Positions 19,793 through 29,843 of a DNA stretch of 64,000 bases are shown one piece after another. The first letter of the stretch is position 1; every line of letters starts with the position of its first letter. The notes beneath the pieces are model-generated. The model saw only the letters and a list, made by a program, of their open reading frames with translations, was not told where the DNA came from and did no database searches. This stretch comes from Gemmatimonadota bacterium (GTDB taxonomy: Bacteria; Gemmatimonadota; Gemmatimonadetes; Longimicrobiales; Gaopeijiaceae), in contig JAPPOV010000009.1 in the NCBI GenBank assembly GCA_028873595.1, forward strand, positions 1 to 64,000. Direction: 5' to 3'. A program made the translations under genes and the position numbers.

Positions 19793-20473
19793 TCAGGTGT
19801 TGGATCCGCTTCGAATCTCTTCGATGCGCATCTCGAACTGGCCGCGATTCGGCGCATTCTCGTCAAGATCCCCGAGGACCTCCTCATACAGCTCGATGGC
19901 ACCCTCTCCGTCGCCCTGCGCGCTCCGGATCCGCGCCGCGGCAACGAGCGCGTCCCGTACCTGAAAATCGAGGTCAGACCGATCGGCAATGGACAGATAC
20001 GTGTCTTCGGCCTCCTCCCACCGGCCCTCCTGTTCGTACGCCTGCGCCAGGAGCGTGGCGCTCTGGAGCGCTACAGGCGATCCGGGACGCTGTCCGATCG
20101 GCTCGAGAACGGCCAGGGCCTGCTGGGGGTCACCGGACTCGAGGTAAAGCTCCCCGAGCACCAGACGGGCCTCACCCTCGTACGCCGTGCTGCCGAACTG
20201 GTCGAGGAAGGTGGCAAGATCAATCTTGGCGCCCTCCGTGTCATTGATCGAGATCGACTGGTAAATGGTCTCCAGTGACTCTGCCGCCCGCTCGTTCATC
20301 TGCGACCGGAAATTCATGTAGTAGAAGCCACCGGCGATCAGGATGGCGAGGAGAACGCCCCCGACGGTCATGAGCTGCTGGTTGGCTCTTGCCCAGTTGG
20401 TGACCTCGAGAACGCCTACGACAAAGGAGTCGTCGGCATCGTGACTGCTCTGGCTGGTCCTGCGCTTCGACAT
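19793..20473 (-). CDS. Membrane-anchored TPR protein (YfgM/YbgF-like)
   Basis: The 226-aa product has a short cytoplasmic N-terminus (MSKRRTSQ), one membrane helix at about residues 35-57, then helical TPR units in the periplasm. This is the layout of YfgM, an ancillary factor at the SecYEG translocon. Start ATG 20473 is preferred to a longer frame from 20530, which adds 19 residues without a Shine-Dalgarno. It stands alone and ends at the terminator beside the dif-like site. The YfgM comparison is by architecture, not proven orthology. Confidence 0.78.
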   Translation of the reverse strand: MSKRRTSQSSHDADDSFVVGVLEVTNWARANQQLMTVGGVLLAILIAGGFYYMNFRSQMNERAAESLETIYQSISINDTEGAKIDLATFLDQFGSTAYEGEARLVLGELYLESGDPQQALAVLEPIGQRPGSPVALQSATLLAQAYEQEGRWEEAEDTYLSIADRSDLDFQVRDALVAAARIRSAQGDGEGAIELYEEVLGDLDENAPNRGQFEMRIEEIRSGSNT

Positions 20474-20583
20474 AATGGGGTCCGAACGGGGTTCACGGGC
20501 TGCCTGACGCAGGCCCGGAAAAAGCGTCAAAAGCTAGAGGGCGCACACAAACGGGTCAACGAAGTCCGGGTTCTGAGACAGAC

Positions 20584-21300
20584 TCAACCTGCGCCCTTCC
20601 CCCCTTCATCAGACGTCTCGCCGATCCGTGGGCCCTCATATCCGGCGAGCGCCCACAGCTCCCCCGGGCGCCGGATCGAGAGCCGGTTGTCCGACGTGGC
20701 GCCGATGATGCCTTCGTAGATCCAGTCGTTCAGTAGTGTGGTCACGGTCGCACGATGCGCGCCCGACAGATCAGCCAGCACCTGGTGCGTGAGGCGTTCC
20801 GTGAGCTGCATGCCGCGACCCACAGGCTCACCACAGCGCGCGCCGATGTCGATCAGCACCTCGGCCAGCCGTTGAGCAGCGGAGGGTCCATGCGACCCAC
20901 CCTGGGCGTGCCTCAATCGATGCAGTTCCTGTTCCTGTCCCTCCAGATACGCATCCAGGCTGCTCCGCGCCGTCTTGAGCCCGCTCAGGACCGCCGCTTT
21001 CGGGAGCGGCACTACTTCACACCTCGCACCTGCGATGGCCCCGTATCGACGGTGCCCCTCGGTGAAGGCTTCGTCCCCGAACATTTCCCACGGGAGCGCC
21101 ACGGCCACCGTCCGCTGGTTAGCCCCGTTCTCGAAACCGGGAAGAACGAGCCGCATGAAACCGGTTCGAACCAGGAACACCTCGCGTGCCTCGTCACCGG
21201 GTACGTAGAGGGAGCGCCCTTTGACCAGCCGGATTGACTCGGCCTTCTTCACCAATCGATAAAGCTTGCGGTCTCGCGGCGGATGAAGGCGAAACGGCAT
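20584..21300 (-). CDS. Crp/Fnr-family transcriptional regulator
   Basis: Likely DNA-binding regulator of 238 aa: a cyclic-nucleotide-binding-type beta-roll (about residues 20-125), a dimerisation helix, and a Crp-type winged HTH around LTHQVLADLSGAHRATVTTLL. No Fnr-type cysteine cluster is seen at the N-terminus. ATG 21300 has GAGGAG 5 nt upstream. It starts 9 nt after the MFS stop, so the pair is probably co-transcribed. The ligand and targets are unknown. Confidence 0.9.
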   Translation of the reverse strand: MPFRLHPPRDRKLYRLVKKAESIRLVKGRSLYVPGDEAREVFLVRTGFMRLVLPGFENGANQRTVAVALPWEMFGDEAFTEGHRRYGAIAGARCEVVPLPKAAVLSGLKTARSSLDAYLEGQEQELHRLRHAQGGSHGPSAAQRLAEVLIDIGARCGEPVGRGMQLTERLTHQVLADLSGAHRATVTTLLNDWIYEGIIGATSDNRLSIRRPGELWALAGYEGPRIGETSDEGGKGAG

Positions 21301-21309
21301 CGGCACTCC

Positions 21310-22683
21310 TCAGACGTGTGAACCAGCCGTATACGCGCCATCTGACGCCAAAGATGGGTGCAGCGCCAGCCCAACGGCGATCAGGGCAACCGGGAACGAC
21401 AGGAGTGTGGCAGCCTGAGCTCCCATGGCATCAGCCAACATGCCGGTACCCAGAACCCCGATCGCGCCGGTGGCCCACGCGAGCCCCATGACGATACCCG
21501 AGCTGACCGCGGTTCCCGTCGGAATCATCTCCTGAGCCATCACGACCACCGGAGGGAGCGTCGCCATACCCAGGAAGCCGGCCGCTCCCGCGGCCATGAG
21601 ACCGATGAGGCCTTCGGGTCCGATCCAGACGGCGAAGACGTGTGCGGGAAGTGCCCAGAAGCACAGATGCGCCAAGAGCTTACGTCGGTCGACTCGATCT
21701 GCGAGTAAACCCCCGGCGACCGTGCCGAACGCTTGAGCCGAGAGGTAGGCGGTCAGTGCGATCGCGCCGAGTGTCTCCGATCCCCCGGACTCCGCCACGA
21801 TGATCGGCTCCATCGTCAGAAACGCCCGCTGTACGAAGGCCATAACGGCGCTGACCCCGAAGATGAGTCCGAGGGGGCCTTTCAGATGACGCAGGACTTC
21901 CGAGGGCGGTGCTGGTGGAGGACGATGCGCATCTCGAGTCTCCGAGCGCCCGCTTGGCAGGCTCAGATAGATCACCGGCGCGACGACGAAGACGGGAAAC
22001 GCCGCCACCCAGAGCCCGTCCATCCCTCGCGACTGCGCGAGCCAGACGGCGACGACCGGTCCGATCGCGAATCCAACGGAGCCTCCGAAGGCGAAGACGG
22101 AGTAGCGCGCGCCGCCCCCCTTCCCTTCGGAGACACGTACCGCGTACGAAGCCCCCGATGGGTGGAATGCCGCCGACCCGATCCCGCCGACGATGAGCAG
22201 GAGGAGAAGCGACCAGAACCCGGTGGCCCACGCAATCGCCGAGACGAATACCCCGGAGATGATCGGCCCAATGACCGCAAGTCCGCGCCGCCCGTATCGA
22301 TCGGAGAGGAAGCCGAACAACGGCTGAGGCAGCGCCGCCGCCACGGAGAATGCAACGGCCAACGTCGCTGCGAGCGTGATCGACAGACCGAGTTCTCCCA
22401 TGATCCGAGGCAGTAGGGGTGGGACGAACGACGCATACATGTCGTTCACCACATGGGCCGCCGAAACGACGAGCGCGACGCGAAGTGCGGACCGATCGCG
22501 AGTAGGACCGGGTGTCGGCCTGGCTGCTACCTGCACGTGCCGGGACTCCGCATTGAGGGCTCGAGCGGCTTTGAACCGCAGGGAGGAGACCAACGATACA
22601 TCTACCCGGTGGGGAGTTCTACCGACTGGCGTGGATCCCGTCACGCTACAACGTTGGGCGCTGAAGACGGTGCCGAACATCAC
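21310..22683 (-). CDS. MFS transporter, fosmidomycin-resistance (Fsr) type
   Basis: Twelve-helix major facilitator protein. The core begins around VVSAAHVVNDMYASF, a segment typical of the Fsr efflux group, and has the MFS loop motif GFLSDRYGRRG between helices 2 and 3. The listed frame (457 aa) has about 60 residues before helix 1, longer than usual; GTG codons downstream, such as the one before QVAARP, may be the true start. It is upstream of the Crp-family gene on the same strand and divergent from ggt. The substrate is not predictable. Confidence 0.85.
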   Translation of the reverse strand: MMFGTVFSAQRCSVTGSTPVGRTPHRVDVSLVSSLRFKAARALNAESRHVQVAARPTPGPTRDRSALRVALVVSAAHVVNDMYASFVPPLLPRIMGELGLSITLAATLAVAFSVAAALPQPLFGFLSDRYGRRGLAVIGPIISGVFVSAIAWATGFWSLLLLLIVGGIGSAAFHPSGASYAVRVSEGKGGGARYSVFAFGGSVGFAIGPVVAVWLAQSRGMDGLWVAAFPVFVVAPVIYLSLPSGRSETRDAHRPPPAPPSEVLRHLKGPLGLIFGVSAVMAFVQRAFLTMEPIIVAESGGSETLGAIALTAYLSAQAFGTVAGGLLADRVDRRKLLAHLCFWALPAHVFAVWIGPEGLIGLMAAGAAGFLGMATLPPVVVMAQEMIPTGTAVSSGIVMGLAWATGAIGVLGTGMLADAMGAQAATLLSFPVALIAVGLALHPSLASDGAYTAGSHV

Positions 22684-22703
22684 CGTATCCGATCCTCAAC
22701 CGA

Positions 22704-24515
22704 TTGCGCTTCATGCCGTACCCGACTGCCGCCCCGTCCGCTCCAGCCTCGACCACCCCAACACAACGAGCCCTCCGTGTCGAGCGTCGGTGTGCGCCCA
22801 TCCTGATTGCCCTGGCCGTCACCATGGCCACCGCATGTGCGGGCCCCTCCTCCGACGCTGGGTCCGACGCCACGTTCGAGACCACCACGTATGCGCCACA
22901 GAACCGGCCGGACGTTCGCGGTACGCTCGGCGCGGTGTCGGCCGGGCACCCCCTCGCGGCCCAGGCCGGGCTCGAGGTCCTCAAGGACGGTGGCACGGCG
23001 ATGGACGCGATCGTCGCGATGGCCGGCGTACTCGCGGTCACCCGACCACATATGAACGGCATCGGCGGTGATGCGTTCGGGATCTTCTACGACGGCGCAT
23101 CCAGAGAAGTCACGGCCCTCAATGCGAGTGGTCGCTCCGGCGCACTCGCCACGCCCGACTTCTTCACGAGCGCAGGGTACGACGCGGTGCCAGGTGTGGG
23201 GGCGCTGTCGGTCAGCGTACCCGGCGCGGTCGCCGGCTGGGTCGACGCCCACGATCGCTATGGTACGAAGCCCTTCGCCCAGCTACTCGAGCCAGCAATT
23301 CGGTTCGCCCGTGACGGGTTTGCCGTGTCAACGCGCTTGGCGCTGGACTTCGAGGCTCAAGGCGGTGACCTGAACGAATTCGGTCAGGCCCTGTACCTGC
23401 CCAACGACGGCTCCCCTCCTACGGTGGGTACGATCCTGAGCAACCCGGAGCTGGCGGCCTCGCTCGAGACGATCGCTCAGCAAAAGAAGCCGGGATTCTA
23501 CAACGGAGAGATCGCCCGGACGCTTGCCGATTTCGTGGAAGCCCAGGGTGGGCACCTGCGCGCGAGCGACTTTGCGAACCACACGTCGACATGGGTCGAG
23601 CCACTTCGGGTGGACTATCTCGACCACACGTTCATCGTGATGCCACCGAGCACACAGGGACCGGCTCAACTCGCCCTCATGGAGATGTCCAAGCACCACG
23701 ACATCCAAGGGATGGGGCACAACAGCTCGGAGTACCTCCACACTCTGATCGAGCTGAAGAAGCTCGCGTTCGCGGACCGAGACCGTTGGGTGGCGGACCC
23801 GGACAAAGCAGACGTGCCTGTCGCTCGCCTTCTCGACCCCGTCTATCTCCAGGGTCGCGCAGCCCTCGTCGCCCCCGATGTCGCAGCCGACTCCGTCGGG
23901 CCGGGCTTCGGCGACGATCATGCGGCAACCGAGGCCGGCGATCGAAACGACCAGGGTGACACCGTCTACCTGACGGCGGTGGATCAATGGGGGAACGCAG
24001 TCAGCTGGATTCAGAGTAACTTCGCAGGGTTCGGATCCGGGCTACTCGAACCGCAGACAGGCATTATCCTCCACAATCGGGGATCGCTCTATACGCTCGA
24101 GGACGGTCACCCCAATCAGGTGGCGCCCGACAAGCGTCCGTACCACACCCTGTCGCCGATGATGGCATTGCGATCTGACGGGGGCTTCGCCTTCACGCTC
24201 GGCACACCCGGAGGGGACAGCCAGCCGCAGTCGCTCCTGCAGATCACGCACAACATGCTGCTCTTCGGCATGACGCCACAGGAAGCGATCGAGGCACCGC
24301 GGTTCCGTTCCATGTCGGGTGTTCGCGTCTCGATCGAGGATCGCGTGTCGAGAGGTACGCTCGAGGGTCTCGTCTCACGAGGGCATCAACTGAGCGTGAT
24401 CCCCGGCTGGACGGCGACATTCGGTGGGGCACAGATGATCGTTTGGGACCCCGAAAACGGCGTCTTGACCGCAGCGGCCGATCCCCGCCGGGAAGCGTAC
24501 GCGCTGGCGTACTGA
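22704..24515 (+). CDS. ggt: Gamma-glutamyltransferase, exported
   Basis: Hydrolyses or transfers the gamma-glutamyl group of glutathione-like compounds outside the cytoplasm; the precursor self-cleaves before a Thr. The 603-aa product has a signal peptide with a lipobox-like MATACAG, conserved GTAMDAIVA and NGIGGDAF segments, the likely nucleophile Thr at about residue 420 in QGDTVYLT, and GTPGGDSQPQ near the C-terminus. It diverges from the MFS gene with only 20 nt between the frames, so one true start is probably further in. DUF423 follows after 17 nt. Confidence 0.93.
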   Translation: MRFMPYPTAAPSAPASTTPTQRALRVERRCAPILIALAVTMATACAGPSSDAGSDATFETTTYAPQNRPDVRGTLGAVSAGHPLAAQAGLEVLKDGGTAMDAIVAMAGVLAVTRPHMNGIGGDAFGIFYDGASREVTALNASGRSGALATPDFFTSAGYDAVPGVGALSVSVPGAVAGWVDAHDRYGTKPFAQLLEPAIRFARDGFAVSTRLALDFEAQGGDLNEFGQALYLPNDGSPPTVGTILSNPELAASLETIAQQKKPGFYNGEIARTLADFVEAQGGHLRASDFANHTSTWVEPLRVDYLDHTFIVMPPSTQGPAQLALMEMSKHHDIQGMGHNSSEYLHTLIELKKLAFADRDRWVADPDKADVPVARLLDPVYLQGRAALVAPDVAADSVGPGFGDDHAATEAGDRNDQGDTVYLTAVDQWGNAVSWIQSNFAGFGSGLLEPQTGIILHNRGSLYTLEDGHPNQVAPDKRPYHTLSPMMALRSDGGFAFTLGTPGGDSQPQSLLQITHNMLLFGMTPQEAIEAPRFRSMSGVRVSIEDRVSRGTLEGLVSRGHQLSVIPGWTATFGGAQMIVWDPENGVLTAAADPRREAYALAY

Positions 24516-24532
24516 CGGGCCCCTTTGCTCTC

Positions 24533-24898
24533 ATGAAGATATTCCTTGCGCTCGGGGCAATCTTCGCGGCACTCGGGGTCGTATTCGGGGCCTTCGGAGC
24601 CCACGCCCTGCGTTCGACTCTGTCTCCCGACGATCTCGCGACGTTCGAGACCGGCGTACGCTACCAGATGTATCACGCGCTCGGGCTGATCGCCGTCGCG
24701 TGGGCGACGACACAGTGGGAGTCGACCACGGTCACCCTGGCCGGGTGGGCGTTCGTGGTCGGTATTCTGATTTTCGCAGGCAGCCTGTACCTCCTCGTGC
24801 TCTCTGGTCAGCGCTGGCTCGGAGCGATCACACCCATCGGTGGCGTAGCCCTGATTGCTGGTTGGATCCTGCTTGCCTGGAGTGCCTGGAGGGCGTGA
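24533..24898 (+). CDS. DUF423 small membrane protein
   Basis: Integral membrane protein of 121 aa with four hydrophobic helices and the family hallmark AFGAHALRSTLSP followed by TGVRYQMYHALGL. Function unknown across the family (E. coli YgdD). ATG 24533 is chosen because the helix-1 pattern begins there; a frame from 24443 overlaps ggt. Its stop overlaps the sirtuin start (GTGA), so the two are translationally coupled. Confidence 0.92.
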   Translation: MKIFLALGAIFAALGVVFGAFGAHALRSTLSPDDLATFETGVRYQMYHALGLIAVAWATTQWESTTVTLAGWAFVVGILIFAGSLYLLVLSGQRWLGAITPIGGVALIAGWILLAWSAWRA

Positions 24899-25671
24899 CC
24901 GACCCAATGCCCGAGCTCGTCCAGCAGGCGAGCGCGATGCTCGAGAACGCTCAGCGGATCCTCGTCCTCACAGGTGCCGGAGTGTCCGCCGAGTCTGGTG
25001 TACCCACGTTTCGTAGCGAGGGTGGGCTGTGGCGATCCTACCGACCTCAAGAGTTGGCCACGCCCGAGGCCTTTCAACGTGATCCAGCCCTGGTATGGGA
25101 ATGGTATCAGTGGCGTCGTGGGCTCATCGCCGAGTGTGCACCCAACCCTGGCCACCACGCGCTCGCCCGATTGGCGCTGCGTCGCGACGGCATCACACTC
25201 GTGACCCAGAACGTCGACGGCCTGCATCACAGGGCCGCCCGTGACGCAGCAGATTCCCTGGGCGTCATGAATCCTGAGCCCGCGTTTCCACTCGAGGTTC
25301 ACGGAGCCCTTCATCGCGACCGCTGCTCGGGCTGCGGGCGACGCACAGCCGCCTGCACCGAAGGTGATTCCGGCCCGCCCGACTGTACTGACTGCGGCGC
25401 GCCTCTGCGGCCCGATGTCGTCTGGTTCGGAGAGTCCCTTGATCCGCGTGTGATTGGAGCCGCTCAGGAAGCCGCGCTGCATGCGGATGTGTGCCTTGTG
25501 GCCGGCACGAGTGCTCTGGTCTATCCGGCCGCAGGGCTCCCCGAGATTACGCGCCAGTCCGACGGAGTCGTCATCGAGGTCAACCTGGCCCCGACGCCAC
25601 TCACGGCTTCGGCGACCCTATCACTCCGGGGCCCGACAGGCGAAGTCCTTCCGATGATCGTGGGGAGCTGA
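24895..25671 (+). CDS. cobB: NAD-dependent protein deacylase (sirtuin)
   Basis: Removes acyl groups from lysines using NAD+. The 258-aa product has GAGVSAESGVPTFRS, the catalytic-site TQNVDGLH, the catalytic His in EVHGALH, a four-Cys zinc site (CSGC and CTDC), and VVWFGESLD. The YQWRR segment resembles the Tyr/Arg pair of SIRT5-type desuccinylases. GTG 24895 overlaps the DUF423 stop (GTGA); ATG 24907 is four codons in. The frame that opens at 24700 is inside DUF423. Confidence 0.94.
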   Translation: MTDPMPELVQQASAMLENAQRILVLTGAGVSAESGVPTFRSEGGLWRSYRPQELATPEAFQRDPALVWEWYQWRRGLIAECAPNPGHHALARLALRRDGITLVTQNVDGLHHRAARDAADSLGVMNPEPAFPLEVHGALHRDRCSGCGRRTAACTEGDSGPPDCTDCGAPLRPDVVWFGESLDPRVIGAAQEAALHADVCLVAGTSALVYPAAGLPEITRQSDGVVIEVNLAPTPLTASATLSLRGPTGEVLPMIVGS

Positions 25672-25705
25672 GGCCCGGTGAGGTAACGGGCCCCTCCCGC
25701 AGTGC

Positions 25706-26698
25706 TCAGGAGGCTCCGAGGATTTCCACGAGCGTGTCGCCACCCACATTTCCGCCCGAAACGACGACCACGACCGCGCCACCGTCTCTCGGCGCCATCC
25801 AAAGACCTTGGAGCAGCGCCGCGAGTGCGACCGCTCCACCGCCTTCGACGACCATTCGGAGTCGGGTGACAGCGAACCTCATCGCCTCTGCGATCTGCTC
25901 CTCACTGACGGACACGTGCTCATGCACGCGATCGCGCACCATGTCGAAGGAGTACCGGTTGTCGAGCCCGATCCCCCCGGCCAACGCATTCGCCAGGGTC
26001 TCTTCCTCGGGCCGTTCGACGGGATGACCGGCCCGCACGCTCGCCAGCATCACCGCGGCACGGTCCGCCGAAACGCCGACCACAGATGACTCGACCTCCC
26101 GTTCCGCGAGTGCCCCCGCGATACCAGCGACCAAGCCGCCGCCTGAGAGCGGGACGAGCACGGCCGCCAGGGGGCGTTCGCCCATCTGGTCGGCAATCTC
26201 GAGGCCGATGGTCCCCTGGCCTGCGATCACCCACGGATCGTCATAGGCCGACACATACACGCTCCCGGACCGTTCGGCTGCAGCGATGGCCGCAGCTTCG
26301 GACTCGTCGAACGTATCTCCGCAAAGAACCGCTTCGGCGCCACCGGCCCGGATCCCCTCCAGCTTCACAGGGTCGACCCAACGGGGCACGAAGACCCTCG
26401 CAGCGATGCCTGCACGGCCTGCCACGTACGACACAGCCCGCCCGTGATTGCCGCTCGAACACGCGACGATACCGGCCGAGCGCTCCTCCTCCGACAACGA
26501 CTCCAGCCGAGCAGCCGCACCCCGGACCTTGAACGAGCCGGTGACCTGCAGGCACTCCGCTTTGAGCAGAACCTCACGCCCGACCCGTTCACTGAGTTCG
26601 GGCGCAGGAAGCAATGGCGTCTCTCGCGCGTGCCGCTCGACTCGTGCGCGCATGTCGCCACTGCCCGGGAGAACACCCGGTCCTGATGAATGGGTCAC
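25706..26698 (-). CDS. PLP-dependent threonine/serine dehydratase-like enzyme
   Basis: Fold-type II PLP enzyme of 330 aa. It has the Lys-containing TGSFKVRGA loop for the Schiff base, the SSGNHGRAV phosphate-cradle segment and the glycine loop LSGGGLVAGIAGAL. There is no C-terminal ACT domain, so it resembles catabolic threonine dehydratase or serine racemase rather than biosynthetic IlvA. It is convergent with the sirtuin gene (34 nt). Substrate preference cannot be read from the sequence. Confidence 0.88.
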   Translation of the reverse strand: MTHSSGPGVLPGSGDMRARVERHARETPLLPAPELSERVGREVLLKAECLQVTGSFKVRGAAARLESLSEEERSAGIVACSSGNHGRAVSYVAGRAGIAARVFVPRWVDPVKLEGIRAGGAEAVLCGDTFDESEAAAIAAAERSGSVYVSAYDDPWVIAGQGTIGLEIADQMGERPLAAVLVPLSGGGLVAGIAGALAEREVESSVVGVSADRAAVMLASVRAGHPVERPEEETLANALAGGIGLDNRYSFDMVRDRVHEHVSVSEEQIAEAMRFAVTRLRMVVEGGGAVALAALLQGLWMAPRDGGAVVVVVSGGNVGGDTLVEILGAS

Positions 26699-26729
26699 GT
26701 CGATCCCGTCACGCTGATCTTCGGACGCC

Positions 26730-28652
26730 CTAGAAGACGACTCGCGGCCGTTCTTTCAGCTCCGTGATCCACAAGCCCGAGTTCAGATCGGACGAATAGA
26801 TCCGCCCTTTGAAGATCTGGGCGCCCCATGCCATCGGCCAATTCGGCGTCGTGGTCTGATCGTCCGTCGTCAGGATCGTCGCGATCTCGCGGCCCTGCTT
26901 GTAGAGGTCACCTCTGAGTTCCCCGGAGATATCCACGACTCTGAGGCCGGCCTGATAGTATCCGACGTACATCTTGTCGTCCTCGATCCAGACATTGTGC
27001 GCCCCGGCCTCCGGCACCTCGTACTTCGCGACTTCGACGGGATTTTCGATGTCACTCACGTCCAGGACATGAATGTACCCCCGCGCGTGGATCGCCTCGT
27101 TGGCATCCCATCCGGCCGGAAAGATCTCATCTCCCACGAATAGGTACTTTCCGTAACGCCATGCTACGTGAGTATTTCCGATCGGATACTTAAACTGACT
27201 TACGAAGGTCGGCGTGGTTGGCGTGCCGCCATGCGTGCCCGCTCCGACATCGAGGATGACCGCACCGTCATCCCAGTACGAGACGTACGCGTATCCGTCC
27301 TGAACGATGACATCATGCAGAGATCTCTGCTGGTGATCGATGCCCCACCGACCCACCTCGTGGGCAGCCTCAGGGTTCGAGATATCAATCACATGCACGG
27401 CCCGCGTGCCATTATGGACGGCATACACAAGCTCATGCTCCTCGGAGATCCAGACGTTGTGGACCCCACCCGTCACGGTTTCCGTGTACTCGGAGAGGAT
27501 CGTGGGGTGTGCCGGCGTGCTCAGGTCCAGAAAGACCATACCGTTGCGCCGACTCGAAGCGCCCTCGCGCGTCACGATACCCAGACGATTGTTGGGGTGG
27601 ATCTTCACGTCGTTGATACGACGGGCGTCCAGCTGTAGTGAGTCGGTCAGAACCGGATTGGCCGGGTCGGTGACATCCCACACCTTCATCCAGTCCCACA
27701 TGAACGTCCCGATGTAGGCGTAATCACGTCCGTCCACGCCTTCGAACACCCAGACATCCCCGGAATGGTGCTCCGCGATACCACCCCGACCCACCTGGAT
27801 CAATTCAGCGTCGGCGCCGCGAGCCTCCACAACGACCACGCCGCTCACGACGTCGCGTTCCCCCATTCGTGCCGTCACGCGGTATGTCCCCGGCTCTTCC
27901 GCGACGAAGACCCCTTCCCCACCCTCGTCTTCGATCTGGGCCCCTATTCCACTGAGCGACCATTCAGGAAAAGCCCGAACTCTGCCTCCCGAAGCCGTTT
28001 CGGCCGTCGCGGAAAAGCGGATCACGTCCCCTGTGCGCACACGAGACTCCATCGGATCGAGTGCATACGATACTCCGGGGTCCGCTCGGACCTGAAGGGT
28101 CGTGCTCGTCTGCACTCCGGCTCCGGAGACAGTGACAGTCACCGAGCCCTCCGTTCGGGCGAAGACGAGTCCCGCCGCGTCCACCGCGGCCACCGCGGGA
28201 TCTGAACTGGACCAGATGAGTTCAGGATCCTCAACTGGCTCCCCGAGCCGGTTGAAGGCCGACACGCGCACCGGAACGACCTGGCCAGCGTACGGAGTCC
28301 CCGTCCCGACCACGGCGCGAAGCTCCGCGGGCGGAAGTGCGCGTATGACCACCGAAACGGATGTGGGCTGACCCTCCACGACAGCCGTGATACGCGCCAT
28401 ACCCGGATTCAACGCGGTGACGACGCCATCCTGATCCACAGTGGCGAGCTCAGGGGTCGACGCGATCCACCGCACGAAGGCGTCCTCGAGGATGCGCCCC
28501 GCGCCATCACGCGCGGTGACGGTGAGTTGTGCTGTACCGGTTACCTCGATTTCGGCCCGTTCAGGCGAGATCGCAACCTGCGCGGGCTGCGCTTGAGTGG
28601 GCACAACCTGCAAAGCGGCGGCGAGAACGAGCGTTGTTGCAAGACCGGTCAT
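26730..28652 (-). CDS. Secreted Ig-like (BIG2) and LVIVD beta-propeller protein
   Basis: Exported protein of 640 aa. After a signal peptide ending near ALQVVPTQA come about three bacterial Ig-like domains (to about residue 285), recognisable by repeats like TVDQDGVVTALNPGMARITA. The rest is a beta-propeller of LVIVD-type repeats (VWDVTDPANPVL, VIDISNPEAAHEV, VLDVSDIENPVEV), ending WITELKERPRVVF. Such proteins are probably displayed at the cell surface; no enzyme motif is evident. Same strand as the PLP enzyme (31 nt apart) and the TPR lipoprotein. Confidence 0.87.
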   Translation of the reverse strand: MTGLATTLVLAAALQVVPTQAQPAQVAISPERAEIEVTGTAQLTVTARDGAGRILEDAFVRWIASTPELATVDQDGVVTALNPGMARITAVVEGQPTSVSVVIRALPPAELRAVVGTGTPYAGQVVPVRVSAFNRLGEPVEDPELIWSSSDPAVAAVDAAGLVFARTEGSVTVTVSGAGVQTSTTLQVRADPGVSYALDPMESRVRTGDVIRFSATAETASGGRVRAFPEWSLSGIGAQIEDEGGEGVFVAEEPGTYRVTARMGERDVVSGVVVVEARGADAELIQVGRGGIAEHHSGDVWVFEGVDGRDYAYIGTFMWDWMKVWDVTDPANPVLTDSLQLDARRINDVKIHPNNRLGIVTREGASSRRNGMVFLDLSTPAHPTILSEYTETVTGGVHNVWISEEHELVYAVHNGTRAVHVIDISNPEAAHEVGRWGIDHQQRSLHDVIVQDGYAYVSYWDDGAVILDVGAGTHGGTPTTPTFVSQFKYPIGNTHVAWRYGKYLFVGDEIFPAGWDANEAIHARGYIHVLDVSDIENPVEVAKYEVPEAGAHNVWIEDDKMYVGYYQAGLRVVDISGELRGDLYKQGREIATILTTDDQTTTPNWPMAWGAQIFKGRIYSSDLNSGLWITELKERPRVVF

Positions 28653-28706
28653 CTCGGGGTCTCCAGGAGAGTCGAGTCGGGTAGAACGTGGGGCGGGAGT
28701 GCGCGA

Positions 28707-29705
28707 TCAGCGTATGGCCGACCGCGCCAACTCACCCTCGGCGGCCATGTAGCCGAACGCGGACCATTGATTTCGGCCAGTGAGAATACGCTCCCACACC
28801 TGGTGAGCATCGGCCATCCGGCCATTCAACATGTGCCATACACCGAGGCCGTACGCGGTGGTCGTGCTCTGGAGGGTGGCTGCGTCACCACTGGGGCCCA
28901 CAAGGTCCTCCACAGTGCGCTCTCCCTTGAAGAGCATCAGCAGGTTCAAGTACCCGGTGGACTCAATGATCTCCATATCCTCGGAGATTTGGCCAAGGAC
29001 CTCCAGAGCTTCATCCTCCATCCCCAGGCGCATCAGCGTCATGTACAGCCAGTACGAGGTCGCAACCACGGAATCCGGGTGCACTGAGACCTCCAGACAC
29101 CTCCGCTGCGCCCCGAGAGCGGCCTCGAGATCCCCCTGTACGTAGTGGGCCAGCGCACGGTGGTACCAGATGTTGAACTGCAACGTGCTGGTCGGGATGT
29201 TCATGGCGTTCGGAAGGCCGTCGGGCTCGACCTCGTCAGGGAGGCCTGCGGTCAACTCCGCGGCTCGCTCGAAGTCGGCAATGGCCTTTTCGGGCTCGCG
29301 GACCGAGAGATAGCGATGCCCACGATGCCGGTATAGCCGAGCATCTTCCGGATGAAGATCGATGGCATCCGAGTAGATCTCGATCGCCTCGCGATACCGT
29401 CCGAGATAGGCGGTCCTCCGCCCCATCCAGATCAGAGCCTCGACGTCCTCGGGCGCAGCCGCAAGCGCCTCCTCGGCCTCCTCGTACCGTGCCATATATA
29501 CGGCGCGCACCTCTTCGGACTGCTCCGGGGGCATCAGGGTGTCACCCAGGAACGAGATGGCCTCCGCCCCGGGCGGAAGCGGCCTGCTCGTCATCTCTGC
29601 CGGGCTGCCGGCTTCCTGACCGGAGTCCGGTGAGCATGCAACCAGGAGCATTGCCATGGTGGACAGGATCCGCCGGTTCAGGATGGGTCGACGACGTGTG
29701 TTCAT
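28707..29705 (-). CDS. TPR lipoprotein
   Basis: The 332-aa product has a basic N-terminus and lipobox MLLVACS, so it is predicted to be lipid-anchored. Tetratricopeptide units follow (EALIWMGRRTAYLGRYREAIEIY-like pattern and repeats). No catalytic domain is visible. It lies 54 nt upstream of the LVIVD gene on the same strand, and the two may act together at the envelope. The partner protein is unknown. Confidence 0.82.
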   Translation of the reverse strand: MNTRRRPILNRRILSTMAMLLVACSPDSGQEAGSPAEMTSRPLPPGAEAISFLGDTLMPPEQSEEVRAVYMARYEEAEEALAAAPEDVEALIWMGRRTAYLGRYREAIEIYSDAIDLHPEDARLYRHRGHRYLSVREPEKAIADFERAAELTAGLPDEVEPDGLPNAMNIPTSTLQFNIWYHRALAHYVQGDLEAALGAQRRCLEVSVHPDSVVATSYWLYMTLMRLGMEDEALEVLGQISEDMEIIESTGYLNLLMLFKGERTVEDLVGPSGDAATLQSTTTAYGLGVWHMLNGRMADAHQVWERILTGRNQWSAFGYMAAEGELARSAIR

Positions 29706-29843
29706 GCGTGCCCTGCTGTCTGCGGTCGCGTGCTCGAAAGGAGACGGGAATTGACGTCGTACTCGTCGCTACGGCAACATGGTTGGCTACACTCACGGCC
29801 TCCGGTACGTTGGCGCACCCCCTGTGATCCGCCGAACCGCTGC